DNA of 64,000 nt from Xestospongia bergquistia (taxonomy: Eukaryota > Porifera > Demospongiae > Haplosclerida > Petrosiidae). A program made the translations under genes and the position numbers. This document shows positions 51,074-60,389 of this stretch, piece by piece; the first letter of the stretch is position 1; each line of letters opens with the position of its first letter. Under the pieces are notes generated by a model, which saw only the letters and a program-made list of their open reading frames with translations, was not told the DNA's origin and searched no databases. The stretch spans positions 4,879,821-4,943,820 of the forward strand of contig OZ014417.1 of assembly GCA_963965975.1 (NCBI GenBank), read 5' to 3'.

Positions 51074-51578
51074 TAATTAACTACTAGACTTTTTGTAGTA
51101 AAATTATTTTTTCATGCACAGTGAATTTGAATAATTAATAAACAGTATTTGTGATTGTCAAATTTGAGTTAATAAATATCAAGAACTTATCACCTACTTT
51201 AGAAAAGAACTTCTCTTAAATGTCCGTTTATTCGTCCATGAGTTCATGTTTTCAAAGAGATGTATATTCAGAACTGTACGTAGAAATTTCTCCAAAGTTT
51301 GACAGTTAATTCTTTACATATTATATACTGTTCAAAAGCAGAGATAACGTTCAAGCTATAATTGTTATCAAGATATGGTCATCGTTCAAATCTACATAAG
51401 AATGTCCGTTTTATCATGATCTCAAGTGTACAGGATATATGCTTGTAAATTCTGCAAAAAGATTTCTTTTTCAGTATATTCTTTGCAATAACTATATGAT
51501 GGATTGGGGCACTCGAAGCTGGTGTCGAAAGTCAGCTTCGAATGCTCTGTTTATTTAAAAACAGTAAAAACACCAGAG
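51074..51578 (+). other. 3' region of the Tigger-like element
   Basis: About 500 bp of AT-rich sequence with no convincing open frame, presumably 3' untranslated and terminal sequence. Near its end is a 12-bp inverted repeat (51,510-51,521 and 51,533-51,544, core TCGAAGCTG/CAGCTTCGA) that could form a hairpin next to the right TIR. Confidence 0.5.
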
Positions 51579-51602
51579 TGTCCGATCATTGAGCCACGCC
51601 TC
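51579..51602 (-). repeat. Right TIR of Tigger-like element
   Basis: Ends GAGCCACGCCTC directly before the duplicated TA (51,603-51,604). Its reverse complement aligns with the left TIR without gaps. Confidence 0.65.
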
Positions 51603-51903
51603 TAATGGGACTAACTAAATAAACTGCTATTAACAGTTTAGTAAGTTGGTTTGCATTAAGGGTCTAAAGTCTTTAATTTAAAGACTTTAGAAGGTTTAGA
51701 CTATTGAGTGAAGTTTATAAAGTAAACTGCTCAGTCTAAAAGAGTTAACGTTACTAACTAAATAAACTGCAATTAACATTTTAGTAAGTTGGTTTGAATT
51801 AACGCTCTAAAGTCTTTAATTTAAAGACTTTAGAAGGTTTAGACTATTGAGTGAAGTTTATAAAGTAAACTGCTCAGTCTAAAGGATTTAATGGTACTAA
51901 CTA
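51603..51903 (+). repeat. Satellite continuation, two diverged units
   Basis: The same 143-bp unit resumes in the original orientation. Stem B now has T at its centre (TTTAATTTAAAG), like the last units before 46,873 and unlike the core array. Confidence 0.9.
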
Positions 51904-52697
51904 TACTCTGTCTGAGTTGAGAAAAGCCCTTTATTAAAAAAAAGGTGTTTTATGCATGGAATGTAACGTGAGGTATTTTCTCGCCTGTTAGCGCTGAAGT
52001 ACGTGTTAAGTGTTTTCATTATTTGTTCACGTGGATGTCATGCGAACACACCACGTTTTTTCTCGTGCTTGTAAGTGGAAAAAGATTGCGATCACAAACA
52101 AAGGAGGTTGCTGTGAATGTCTATGAATATTTCGAGGAACTTGGCAGGCGCAAACGGACTGAAGGATCTCTGAAACAAACCTGTGATGCCCCAGGACTTT
52201 CACGTTCCAGTATCAATCTGACAGTTCTGATGACGAATGATTTTAGACATTTTCAGTTTTCCTTATTTGTCAAAAGGTTTTTTTCAAAACCATGTTGGCT
52301 TTATAGCTGCCCAAAATTGCAAAAGACGATACCTGGTTATCATTTTAATAGTATAATTGATACAAAGGCATTTATTTTTATAATTAGAATTGTAATTTTG
52401 ACTTGCCATGTGATAGTCGGCTGGCTTCTCGGTGATAGTTGGCTGACTTTTCGAGGTGAAAATCGATTTTTGTTATCTGCTCGAAGGTGTGCAATTTAAA
52501 GTATGCAAAAGGGATGCCATTTAAAATGTATGGAGTTTTATAGTTTGATACTTTATCGTAGCGCTAGACAGCCAAATTTTATATATAAAATGCGCGTTTG
52601 CAAGCTGAATCGATTGGTGCAAGTCCCATGTGGATAGCACGTAAAACGGCAAAGTTATTCACACGTCTGGGTGGCTTCTCTCAACTCGGACAGAGTA
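51904..52697 (+). mobile_element. 794-bp TA/TIR element, non-autonomous
   Basis: Begins TACTCTGTCTGAGTTGAGA and ends with the near-perfect inverse TCTCAACTCGGACAGAGTA; about 24 bp of TIR differ at two places. It is flanked by TA on both sides (51,902-51,903 and 52,698-52,699) in satellite sequence, fitting the IS630/Tc1/mariner superfamily. It is too short for a full transposase and keeps only an N-terminal piece, so it is a deletion derivative. Confidence 0.85.
52023..52499 (+). pseudogene. N-terminal remnant of a Tc1/IS630-like transposase
   Basis: The first third of the 158-residue frame looks like a helix-turn-helix: LRSQTKEVAVNVYEYFEEL, then a basic RRKRTEG turn, then CDAPGLSRSSI. This is the usual start of a DNA-binding domain in IS630/Tc1-type transposases. 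After about residue 70 the frame becomes hydrophobic and unlike any transposase (DFRHFQFSLF, IIRIVILTCHVIVGWLLG), and no catalytic DDE/D motif follows. It therefore reads as a retained first coding segment joined to terminal non-coding sequence by internal deletion. The start codon is uncertain. I hold the superfamily with moderate confidence, supported by the TA target duplication. Confidence 0.5.
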
Positions 52698-54608
52698 TAA
52701 ATAAACTGCTATTAACAGTTTAGTAAGTTTGTTTGTGTTAACGCTCTGAAGTCTTTAATTTAAAGACTTTAGAAGGTTTAGACTGTTGATTGAAGTTTAT
52801 AAAGTAAATTGCTAAGTCTAAAAGACTTGAAGGGAATAAATATATAAAGGGACTATTGGGTGTACTTTTTAAAGTAGTCTAAACCTTCTAAAGTCTTTAA
52901 ATTAAAGACTTTAGAGCGTTAATGGAAAGAAACTTAATAAACTGTTAATGGCAGTTTATTTAGTTAGTCCCTTTCAGTCCTTTAGTCTGAGCAGTTTACT
53001 TTATAAAGTTAACTCTACAGTCTCAACCTTCTAAAGTCATTGAATTAAAAACTTTAGAACGTTAATGAAACAAAGTTAATAAGCTTTTAATGGCAGTTTA
53101 TTTACTTAGTCCCTTTAAGTCCCTTAGTCTATGCAGTTTATTTTATAAACTAAACTCAATGGTTGAAACCTTATAAAGTCTTTAAATTAAAGACTTTAGA
53201 GCGTTAATGCAAACAAACTTAATAAACTGTACACACCAACTTAGTAAACTGTTAAATGTAGCTTATTTAGTTGGTCCCTTTAAGTCCTTTAGTCTGAACA
53301 GATTACTTTAGAAAGTTCACTCAATAGTCTAAACCTTCTAAAGTTTTTAAATTAAAGACTTTAGTGCTTTAATACAAACCAACTTAATAAACCGTTAATT
53401 GATGTTTATTTAGTTAGTCCATTTAAGTCCTTTAGTCTGATCAGTTTCCTTTTTAAAGTACATCCAATAGTCTAAACCTTCTAAAGTCTTTAAATTAAAG
53501 ACTTAAAGCGTTAATGCAAACAAACTTAATAAACTGTTAATGGTAGTTTATTTAGTTAGTCGTTTTAAGGCCTTTAGTCTCAGCAGTTTATTTTATAACC
53601 TTAAGTCAATAGTCTAAACTTCTAAAGTCTTTAAATTAAAGACATTAGAGCGTTATTGGAAACAAACTTGATAAAATGTTAATTCCAGTTTATTTAGTTA
53701 GTCCCTTTAAGTCTTTTATTTTGAGCAGTTTACTTTATAAAATTCACTCAATAATCTAAACCTTCTAAAGTCTTTAAATTAAAGACTTTAGAGCATTAAT
53801 GCAAACAAACTTAATAAACTGTTAATGGCAGTTTATTTAGTTAGTCGGTTTAAGTCCTTTAGTCTTTGCAGTTTACTTAATAAACTGAAATCAACAGCCT
53901 AACCCTCTTAAAGTCTTTAAATTAAAGACTTGAATGTTTTAATACACACCAACTTAGTAAACAATTAATTGCAGCTTATTTGGTTGGTCCCTTTAACTCC
54001 TTTAGTCTGAACAGATTACTTTAGAAAGTTCACTCAATAGTCTAAACCTTCTAAAGTCTTTGAATTAAAGACTTTAGAGCATTAATGCAAACAAACTCGA
54101 CAAACTGTTAATGGCAATTTACTTAGTTAGTCCCTTTAAGTCCTTCAGTCTGAGCAGTTTACTTTTTAAAATTTACTCCACAGTCTAAACCTTCTAAAGT
54201 CTTTAATTTAAAGATTTAAAATTGTTATTGCAAACAAACTTAATAAACTGTTAATGGCAGTTTACTTAGCTAGTCCCTTTAAGTCCTTTAGTCTGAGCAG
54301 TTTACTATTTGAAATTTACTCAACAGTCTAAACCTTCTGAAGTCTTTAAATTAAAGACTTAGACTGTTAATGCAAACAAAGTTAATAAGCTGTTAATGGC
54401 AGTTTATTTACTTAGTCCCTTTAAGTCCCTTAGTCTCAGCAGTTTATTTTATAAACTAAACTCAATAGTCTAAACCTTCTAAAGTCTTTAAATTAAAGAC
54501 TTTAGAGCATTAATGCGAAGAAACTAAATATATTGTTAATGGCAGTTTATTTATTTAGTCCCTTTAAGTCCTTTAGTCCTAGCAATTTACTTTATAAAGT
54601 TAACTCAA
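52698..54608. repeat. Satellite tail with orientation flip
   Basis: One forward unit (to about 52,845) is followed, after AAATATATAAAGGGAC and about 40 bp of altered sequence, by about 12 units in reverse orientation (about 52,860-54,608). The reversed units read AGTCTAAACCTTCTAAAG ... TTAATAAACTGTTAATGGCAG. Stem B centres read TTTAAATTAAAG, the reverse complement of the neighbouring forward type. Divergence between units is high. Confidence 0.9.
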
Positions 54609-54740
54609 TAAAATGCAAAGTGCTTAGACTAAAGGACTTAATAAACTGCAATTGACTGTTTATTAAGTTCATTTCCATTAAATCTTGAAACTCTTTAATT
54701 TAAAGGATTGTTAGGGTTTACAGTATTTTGGTAAACTTAA
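54609..54740 (+). repeat. Last, heavily decayed satellite unit
   Basis: TTAGACTAAAGGACTTAATAAACTGC at about 54,625, followed by CTGTTTATTAAGTT, is a forward-oriented remnant that fades out by about 54,740. A second change of orientation therefore occurs near 54,610. Confidence 0.6.
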
Positions 54741-55320
54741 CAATGCGAACTACTTACACTAATGGGTTTATACTTACCACTGCAAACTATTTGCAATAAA
54801 GGCTTAAAGACATTTAGTCTATTAACTGGAATAGAGTCTTCTATTGCTAAAATGTATATTTTAATATGTATATTTTTTGTGGAAATTGCAGTTTTTTAAA
54901 AACTTTTTTCTATGTTTTTGGTGCCAAAATATACAAGTCCTAATTTTTTTTGTGCCAAAAATATGTGTTTTAACCCTTGTTTAAAACTTTTTTGGCAGCA
55001 AAATGTGTCAGTTGTCACAGCCTCTTTAAAAAGCATTTTAGTGCGAAAATTGCACATGTTTTAAATCCTTTTGCTAATTTTTTTAGGTGCCCAAAATGCC
55101 GATATTTGAAAACCCATTTTGCTAAAAAAAGGAACAGGTATTAATGTGAACCCTTTAACGGGTGGTTGCGTAATTATGAGCAGGCGGATGCAATTATTGA
55201 GTGGGTGGAATCGCAATTTTGCACAGTAACTATTACCGAGGCACCTGGACTGTTTTTCGAAAGCAAGAACGTGAATATGATTGCAATCACTGGTTTGTAA
55301 AGCTATCAACATGGCTAAAG
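54741..55320. other. AT-rich spacer with recurring GTGCCAAAA words
   Basis: Loose repeats around the words GGTGCCAAAATATAC and GTGCCAAAAATATG recur several times. The same kind of sequence is found at 60.4-60.9 and 61.3-61.7 kb. A frame reading ADAIIEWVESQF and TITEAPGLFFESKN (about 55,190-55,300) looks protein-like but I cannot place it. Confidence 0.4.
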
Positions 55321-55324
55321 CGTC

Positions 55325-57180
55325 ATGGCATTGACAAGCAGAAGGTTTATACAGTTGCCTTCTGACCCAGACCTCCTTTTACAGTGTATTGATGGTGCTG
55401 AAAGTGACTATTCAGACAGTGATTTCTACAGCTACATTGATGAAGAAGAAGCACTGACAGATCTTTTGCAAAGCCATTTACTAGCAAGGCTGACTTCTGA
55501 AAGCTTTGTACTAAAATGTAACTCTTCAGCTCCACCTTTACCAACAAGAAGCAGTTTCCTAGCTCCACCTACACCCACGGATAAGATGATTTTACACACA
55601 TGTACAAAATAATAATAATTATTGTAGTTCATCCATTGGTTGCCACCTCTCCAGCAACAGCTTTGCCCAGTACTAGCACTACTGCTACAGCTAGCCTACC
55701 TATAGTTAACTAAAGACTACCAATAATAGCAAAGTAACTTTATAGTTCATCCATTTACTGCATCACCTGGGCTTACTCTTGATATAACCAAAAACCACCA
55801 CTTGCTTTCTTCAATCTATACTTTTCATCAGCAGTAAAAGATTTGATCTTTGTGGAAACAGCTACCTATCCTGTGTCAAATTGAATCTTACATGCATAAT
55901 CATCCCAATGCTCTTAGTCATGACTGGAGTAGAAATCTGATAAAGCATGAGGAAGTTGACCCATTACTAGCCATAATAATTACAAAGGGACTAGTTAGAT
56001 ATCTGTCTGTGAGGTATTCATTATAACCAAGGAAATAGATTGATATGAATTGCAAGTTTTATTTATTACACTTACTTGTAATTGTAATTTTATTAGGAAG
56101 CCCTAAAAATTTGTGAATTTCCTGTACAACTTACTTATTTGTAGATGATACTGGAGCAGCAAATGGTCATTTCATAGTGATATAGTCAGTCATATCATGC
56201 AGAAGGTTTGAATTATTGATGAAATCTTGATCAGCTTAACGAGTCATTCTAGTTGGTTTATATTCCCAATAGAGAAATTGCTGTTGATGAGAGTATCATT
56301 GGACACAAAGGAGGACTCTCGTGGTTCTAGTACATGCTCAAGAAGCCCACTAAATGGGATATTATACTTACTATAATGGTTGTTAATGAGCCATACAGGA
56401 AAAGAGAAGATGGTGTCCCTGAGCAAGGGCTAGCGTACAAAGTGATCTCATGTCTCCTTTATCAATAAGTGGATATCATGTGTGTACCAATATACACTTT
56501 TCGCTGAATCAGAAGGGATTGAGTAGAGAATTTCAATTAGCAAAATTAACAAATGGTGAAAAGTAACAATCAACTGTACTTACGTTAGCCTAAAATGTAA
56601 GATGTAGGTTAAGTCTATTCTTATTATGCAACAGATGGATTTTCGTGTCCGAAGTGGTCTGACAAGCTAGTGGTGCACATGTTATCAACCTTGCATAATG
56701 AAAATATGATAGATAAGCGGAGGAGAACCAGAGCAGTAGATGGAGGAGTAGACGTGGCAAAAGTAGTTGAAGAATACAATACGATATGGGCGGAGTCGAC
56801 AAGTGCAATCAACTCCTACTATATTATGGATATGTACGCAGGTCAGGCAAGTAGTGGAAGAAAGTATTATTTCACTTATTTGATGTATCCATTGTTAACA
56901 CCAATATTTTGCACAATATAGTTGCTGAAAACCTTTACCACACATTGGCTGCTGGATACTAGACGGTCATAAATAACCAGTTGACAGAAGGCACATTGCC
57001 TCAACAACAGTACTTCCAATGAGATTGAGCAAACATGGATTTCCAGAACCTGTTCAAAAAGATACACCTTATGGAGTACGTCCCAGTCTAAAGTATGCAA
57101 GGCCCGAGGAAAAAAAGATCACAAAAACAGTACCAATGTAACATTTGTAAAACTCATTTGTATGTACTCCCATTTTTTAA
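55325..57180 (+). pseudogene. Degenerate piggyBac-family transposase
   Basis: Pieces appear in the right order in shifting frames. First is an acidic N-terminal frame (55,325-55,612; DYSDSDFYSYIDEEEA). Next are PLAFFNLYFSSAVKDLIF (about 55,798) and LLAIIITKGLVRYLS (about 55,960). IPNREIAVDESIIGHKGG follows (about 56,260-56,310), with the first catalytic Asp at GAT 56,286. Then come KKPTKWDI, WSDKLVVHMLSTLH (about 56,660) and EEYNTIWAE. Last are FHLFDVSIVNTNILHN (about 56,870) and a Cys-rich tail ARGKKRSQKQYQCNICKTHL (about 57,100). These match the DDE_Tnp_1_7 layout with C-terminal zinc-binding tail. There are many stops (for example TAG within LSWF*YMLKKP) and frameshifts. I could not identify its termini or TTAA duplication. 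Confidence 0.8.
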
Positions 57181-57508
57181 AGATTACCATACCATACCAA
57201 ATTACATTATGAATACTAAGAATCATCCTCATATACATCAATAACAATCTTTGTGTCTAGACTTTATGTACGCTTGTATAATAATATGTATATACATTGT
57301 CATGAATCGTTCCAAATGGCCTTACGATAGTCCAATTTGATCATATACGATTTCAATAAGATTGTTAAGAACAAAAATGCAAGACTTCACACTGGTGTTG
57401 AAGAAATCATTAAACCTGTGATGATAGAGGACTACAATCAATACATGGGTGGGGTCAATCTAAGTTAAGTCTAAGTTAATCTACTAGATTATATATATTT
57501 AATTATAA
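57181..57508. other. AT-rich spacer, nothing recognised
   Basis: No convincing reading frame, splice pattern or repeat was seen between the piggyBac remnant and the microsatellite block. Confidence 0.4.
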
Positions 57509-57513
57509 TTACA

Positions 57514-57554
<41 letters not shown>
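57509..57554. repeat. (AT)n microsatellite
   Basis: Alternating AT interrupted by ACATAT, about 45 bp. Confidence 0.95.
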
Positions 57555-57579
57555 TATCTATTCCTGATAACAAGAAAAC

Positions 57580-57862
57580 ACACACACTTACATTATACTT
57601 ACATCAGCAATCAATTATAATGTATTGTTTCACTTTGCCATACTGTGTGTTGTGTCTATGTACACGCTTCTCTAACTGTCTCTGTGTATGTGTATTATAA
57701 TATATTGCTCCACTTTGCCTGACTGTGTATTGTGTCTATACATACATGCTTCTTTTCCTCTCTGTGTGTATATGCACTTACATTATACATACACTACCAA
57801 TCAGTTTTAATATATTCCCTGACTGTATGGTGTCTCTACATGGACATACGTCTCTTCCTTTC

Positions 57863-57905
<43 letters not shown>
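57580..57905 (+). repeat. ~90-bp degenerate tandem repeat ending in (GT)n
   Basis: Three imperfect copies of GACTGTGTATTGTGTCTA-like sequence followed by CTTCTTT/CTCTGTGTG (near 57,645, 57,725 and 57,824). They close with a pure (TG)n run at 57,868-57,904. Small open frames here simply translate the repeat. Confidence 0.8.
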
Positions 57906-57907
<2 letters not shown>

Positions 57908-58383
57908 TAGTGGTGTGTTTAGCAATGGGTCTTTATAGAAGATACTATATTCACCTAGTTATAAATCATCCAAAAGGAAGATTACAAGTTTCACTTTAAG
58001 TTTATAATACTATCAGCAAAGAAATGGCAGGCAAAACAGTAATATTATTACAAGAAAGAAAACTTACCTTGCTTTCTTTCCCAATTGAAAGTTAACTCCA
58101 CCCAAATAAATTGACAGGAAGTGATAGTGAGGTGTGTCAAAGAAACCCTTTGTTGTGCACTAGTTTACATTGTTTGGCTTAGAACAAAGTATCAACAGAC
58201 TCCCCACACAACAAAGAGATCAACTGTATGTTGATCATTAAGTGTTCGTAGCATACTACAGAGTTGAGCATCCATTTTATGGCTTTTATGGCTTTTCTTG
58301 TTGTTATGTAGCAACATCAACCTACCTACCCTGTCACACTAGTAACTTACCTGAAAGCATCATCTTGTTGCTAGAGTAAGCTT
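57906..58383. other. Unannotated AT-rich stretch
   Basis: No repeat or domain recognised. A TCATTAAGTGTTCG region and a CTTACCTTG word (minus-strand donor-like, about 58,067) are the only hints of transcription. Confidence 0.3.
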
Positions 58384-58916
58384 TTAAATCGTTGCTATTG
58401 TTGAAAAAGCATTATTGGAAAAGTAGCCGCCCATGGGCGTGATTACAGTTAATTTGCCACGCCTGTCAACTAAGAAAAGAAGTATGTCAGATAATGAACT
58501 TATTAGGACTAAAAAGCAACGACTTTGAAATGTGACAAACTTCCAAAGGTACTTCCAAAGATGCGAACTTGATTCTTTTTGAACAGGTAATTCCTGACAC
58601 AATGAAAGCATGACTAGTTGTAAAAATTGATCAGGAAGAGCATGGAAAGGATAACACTTAGTAGAGCATCACTTTCATCTAATGGTTTCATTTTCTTGTT
58701 ATTATTCACCAGCAACTGTACTAATTTAGTGTGCAAATTCTTCAAGGGTTGATGCTTGGGAGACAGACCTATAAAGAAGAATTCACAACCATCAAATAGT
58801 CTATTGACTGTTGGGCACAAGTTAAGTTGACTAATCAATATTGAAAATAATTGATGGAGATACAAAGTTATTTCTGGCTCTATCTGTTTTATGATAACTT
58901 TTAAAATACAATGCAA
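58384..58916 (-). CDS. Possible minus-strand exons, unknown
   Basis: Two adjacent open frames, 58,614-58,916 (100 codons) and 58,384-58,611 (75 codons), lie just downstream of the papain-like gene on the same strand. The first has a balanced, helical-looking composition (EPEITLYLHQLFSILISQL, LKNLHTKLVQLLVNN) and an acceptor-like AAAACAG before IEPE. The second begins MLSLCQELPVQKESS. I recognise neither. They could be exons of a further gene, or chance frames in AT-rich DNA. Confidence 0.25.
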
Positions 58917-58949
58917 TAGCTTCTAAACTAAACATCAACCTTTTTTCAC

Positions 58950-59513
58950 TTAATGGATATTATTGTTTAATATTGATATAATATGTCCAAAGTTCAGTTT
59001 CAATGTACAATTACTGGAAAAATCATCAGGACTGAATTCATCTGACAGTTTGGTTGTATCTATGAAAAGTAGAAGTGTGTTTCATTGTGACTATTGTTAA
59101 ACTCACCAATTATTGTTAAACTCACCAATTAGTTTAAGTTCCTGATATACATGAGCAACAAGTTCAGTACAAATTAATGAACTGAAGTTATCTTTGTAGT
59201 TTTTGAGAAATTCCAAGTATTCATCATTAACATTTACATTTACTGCAGACAATCAAATCTATTTGTCTCTTTCATACGGTCTTCCTTGAAGCTTCTTACC
59301 TACTTAAAATGTAAATAAAAATTTTAATTAATTATTTCGGTAGCTAACCTTCAACATATCTCACACATTACTTGTCGTTGCTCCTGTTAATTGATAAATT
59401 GCAACACGATCATACCAGCCAGAGAAAATTTTGTTCTTTAGAGGGAAAACTTCCACTCCTTTATGGACTGTTCCCATATCAACATTAACAAGCCCCACCT
59501 TATTAGTACTGGA
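58950..59513 (-). CDS. Permuted papain-like (NlpC/P60-superfamily) gene, last three exons
   Basis: Three minus-strand exons join with perfect phase. Exon 59,513-59,372 starts SSTNKVGLVNVD, ends TGATT|, and contains GVEVFPLKNKIFSGWYDRVA; its donor is A|GTAATG. Exon 59,242-59,126 follows TTGATTGTCTGCAG and reads DEYLEFLKNYKDNFSSLICT then ELVAHVYQELKLI; its donor is G|GTGAGT. Exon 59,059-58,950 follows TTTTCATAG, reads TTKLSDEFSPDDFSSN and ends in TAA. In circularly permuted papain-fold proteins the His motif comes first and the Cys motif (CSELVA, here CTELVA) last, followed by an S-x-x-[YF]-[ST]-P-D-D-F segment. All of that is seen here. Such proteins are hydrolases or transferases of amide or thioester bonds, and the substrate is unknown. 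The first motifs lie in the next feature. Confidence 0.6.
59101..59138 (-). repeat. 19-bp tandem duplication of a 5' splice site
   Basis: The segment ACTCACCAATTATTGTTAA occurs twice in a row on the plus strand (59,101 and 59,120). On the minus strand this doubles the donor ATTG|GTGAGT of the exon carrying CTELVA. Using the second copy adds 19 nt and shifts the frame. Confidence 0.7.
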
Positions 59514-59543
59514 CTCCCAACCCAAGTGGAATATGGAGGTCGT

Positions 59544-59566
59544 AATATATATATATATATATATAT
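59544..59566. repeat. (AT)n microsatellite in intron
   Basis: A pure AT run of about 23 bp between the first two exons of the papain-like gene. Confidence 0.95.
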
Positions 59567-59601
59567 TTCAAATATTTACACAACTAAACATATTTACTTA
59601 C

Positions 59602-59698
59602 CAATCCAACGTGTGAAAAAGCAGCTCCAACAAATATTTAATAATTGCTCCAGAACTTGTCGTCCCTGAAACAAATTATCTCCAGTTACAAATTTCAT
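59602..59698 (-). pseudogene. First-motif exon of the papain-like gene, frame unclear
   Basis: The minus strand from ATG at 59,698 reads MKFVTGDNLFQG, matching the GD-x-[IL]-L-F opening of permuted papain-fold proteins. AAFSHVGL, the expected catalytic-His motif (SHVG), stands directly before a strong donor (GTAAGT at 59,601). The two motifs are in different frames, with GAIIKY in a third. Either the exon carries two small frameshifts or a splice choice escapes me. The intron to the next exon contains an (AT)n run, and the acceptor is GGTTGGGAG|TCC. If the frameshifts are real, the gene is a recent pseudogene with intact downstream exons. Confidence 0.45.
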
Positions 59699-59897
59699 TA
59701 TATGCCTTTGTGGAAAAATCAGGTGAAGGTCTAATGTAACGAATGATCATGTGAATTATATTACTGAGGACTAACGCTATCTGAGATATTAAAGGTGGAG
59801 CACCAGTAGCTACAGGAGGTAATAAGTGGCAAAGCATGATGAAATGTATCAGGATGTAAATGAATTGGATTTGCTAGCAAAACTCCTAACTCTTTTT

Positions 59898-60110
59898 TCA
59901 GACATGATCCAATGTAAATGTATACATTGTTAAACTATGTTGCTCTAGTGTCTCTGCTTCTGTAATCATTCTATGTTGCTCTGTTGTCTCTGCTTCTGTA
60001 ATCATTCTAACTTCTCGAGATGAATACTTGATGACTGCTTCAACTTTCTCTGCAAATTTCAGTGCTTGCAAACATTCTGGACTGTATGAAACCTTTATAC
60101 AGCAACACAT
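59898..60110 (-). CDS. Possible small exon with internal repeat
   Basis: A 70-codon frame beginning MCCCIKVSYSPECLQALKF contains two consecutive copies of MITEAETxEQH (33-nt duplication at about 59,940-60,010). It lies upstream of the papain-like gene on the same strand, as does another open stretch reading VATGAPPLISQIALVLSNII (about 59,740-59,815). These could be 5' exons of the same or a neighbouring gene. No domain is recognised. Confidence 0.25.
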   Translation of the reverse strand: MCCCIKVSYSPECLQALKFAEKVEAVIKYSSREVRMITEAETTEQHRMITEAETLEQHSLTMYTFTLDHV

Positions 60111-60199
60111 TCATTATCTCCATAAAATATTCTGGTAACATCTGAAATGATATGAACATCTGAATGAGTGTCATTAAATCGAGCTACATCTAGTTGTAG

Positions 60200-60385
60200 G
60201 TTTTGGGTTTAGAGTTTAGTTTTTAAAATTTAGTGTTTACCATTTTGGTTTTAGGATTTAAGGTTTAGGGTTTAGGTTTTCAAGTTTAGGGTTTAGAAGT
60301 TAGGGTTTAGTGATTTAGAAATTCTCGTTTCAGGTTTGGGATTATGTTATAATGTTAGTATTTAGGGTTTATGGTTTAGGTGTAT
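60200..60385 (+). repeat. Degenerate telomere-like TTTAGGG/TTAGGG tract
   Basis: About a dozen imperfect copies of GGTTTAG/TTTAGGG, the clearest being AGGTTTAGGGTTTAGG at 60,261-60,276. They are mixed with TTTTAGGA, AGAGTTTAG and AAGTTAGGG. It is too degenerate and too internal to be a working chromosome end, and it runs on into non-telomeric AT-rich sequence. Confidence 0.6.
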
Positions 60386-60389
60386 TTTA

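Larger units (their letters stand above)
46876..51602 (+). mobile_element. Tigger/pogo-like DNA transposon, 4,727 bp
   Basis: The element splits a satellite unit. The satellite runs to GGACTTA (46,875) and resumes at TAATGGGACTAAC (51,603), giving a TA target duplication as expected for the Tc1/mariner/pogo group. The left end starts GAGTCG and the right end, reverse-complemented, starts GAGGCG. Both continue with TCAATG and CGGACA at the same spacing, so about 17 of the first 24 bases match. Inside are a splice-started transposase reading frame (48,122-50,002), three 248-bp exon-intron repeats and a PHD-finger exon. No other open frame in 46,876-48,121 convinces me. The coding part is inactivated. 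Confidence 0.85.

Noticed and set aside
55061..55632. Minus-strand frames over the piggyBac N-terminus
   Set aside because: They overlap the plus-strand frame that fits the family; their low-complexity Leu/Ser composition is an antisense by-product.
57725..57938. Cys/Val-rich small proteins
   Set aside because: They are translations of the (TG)n microsatellite.
60200..60385. True telomere
   Set aside because: The tract is internal, strongly degenerate and followed by more than 3 kb of other sequence in which gene-like and retroelement-like pieces continue.
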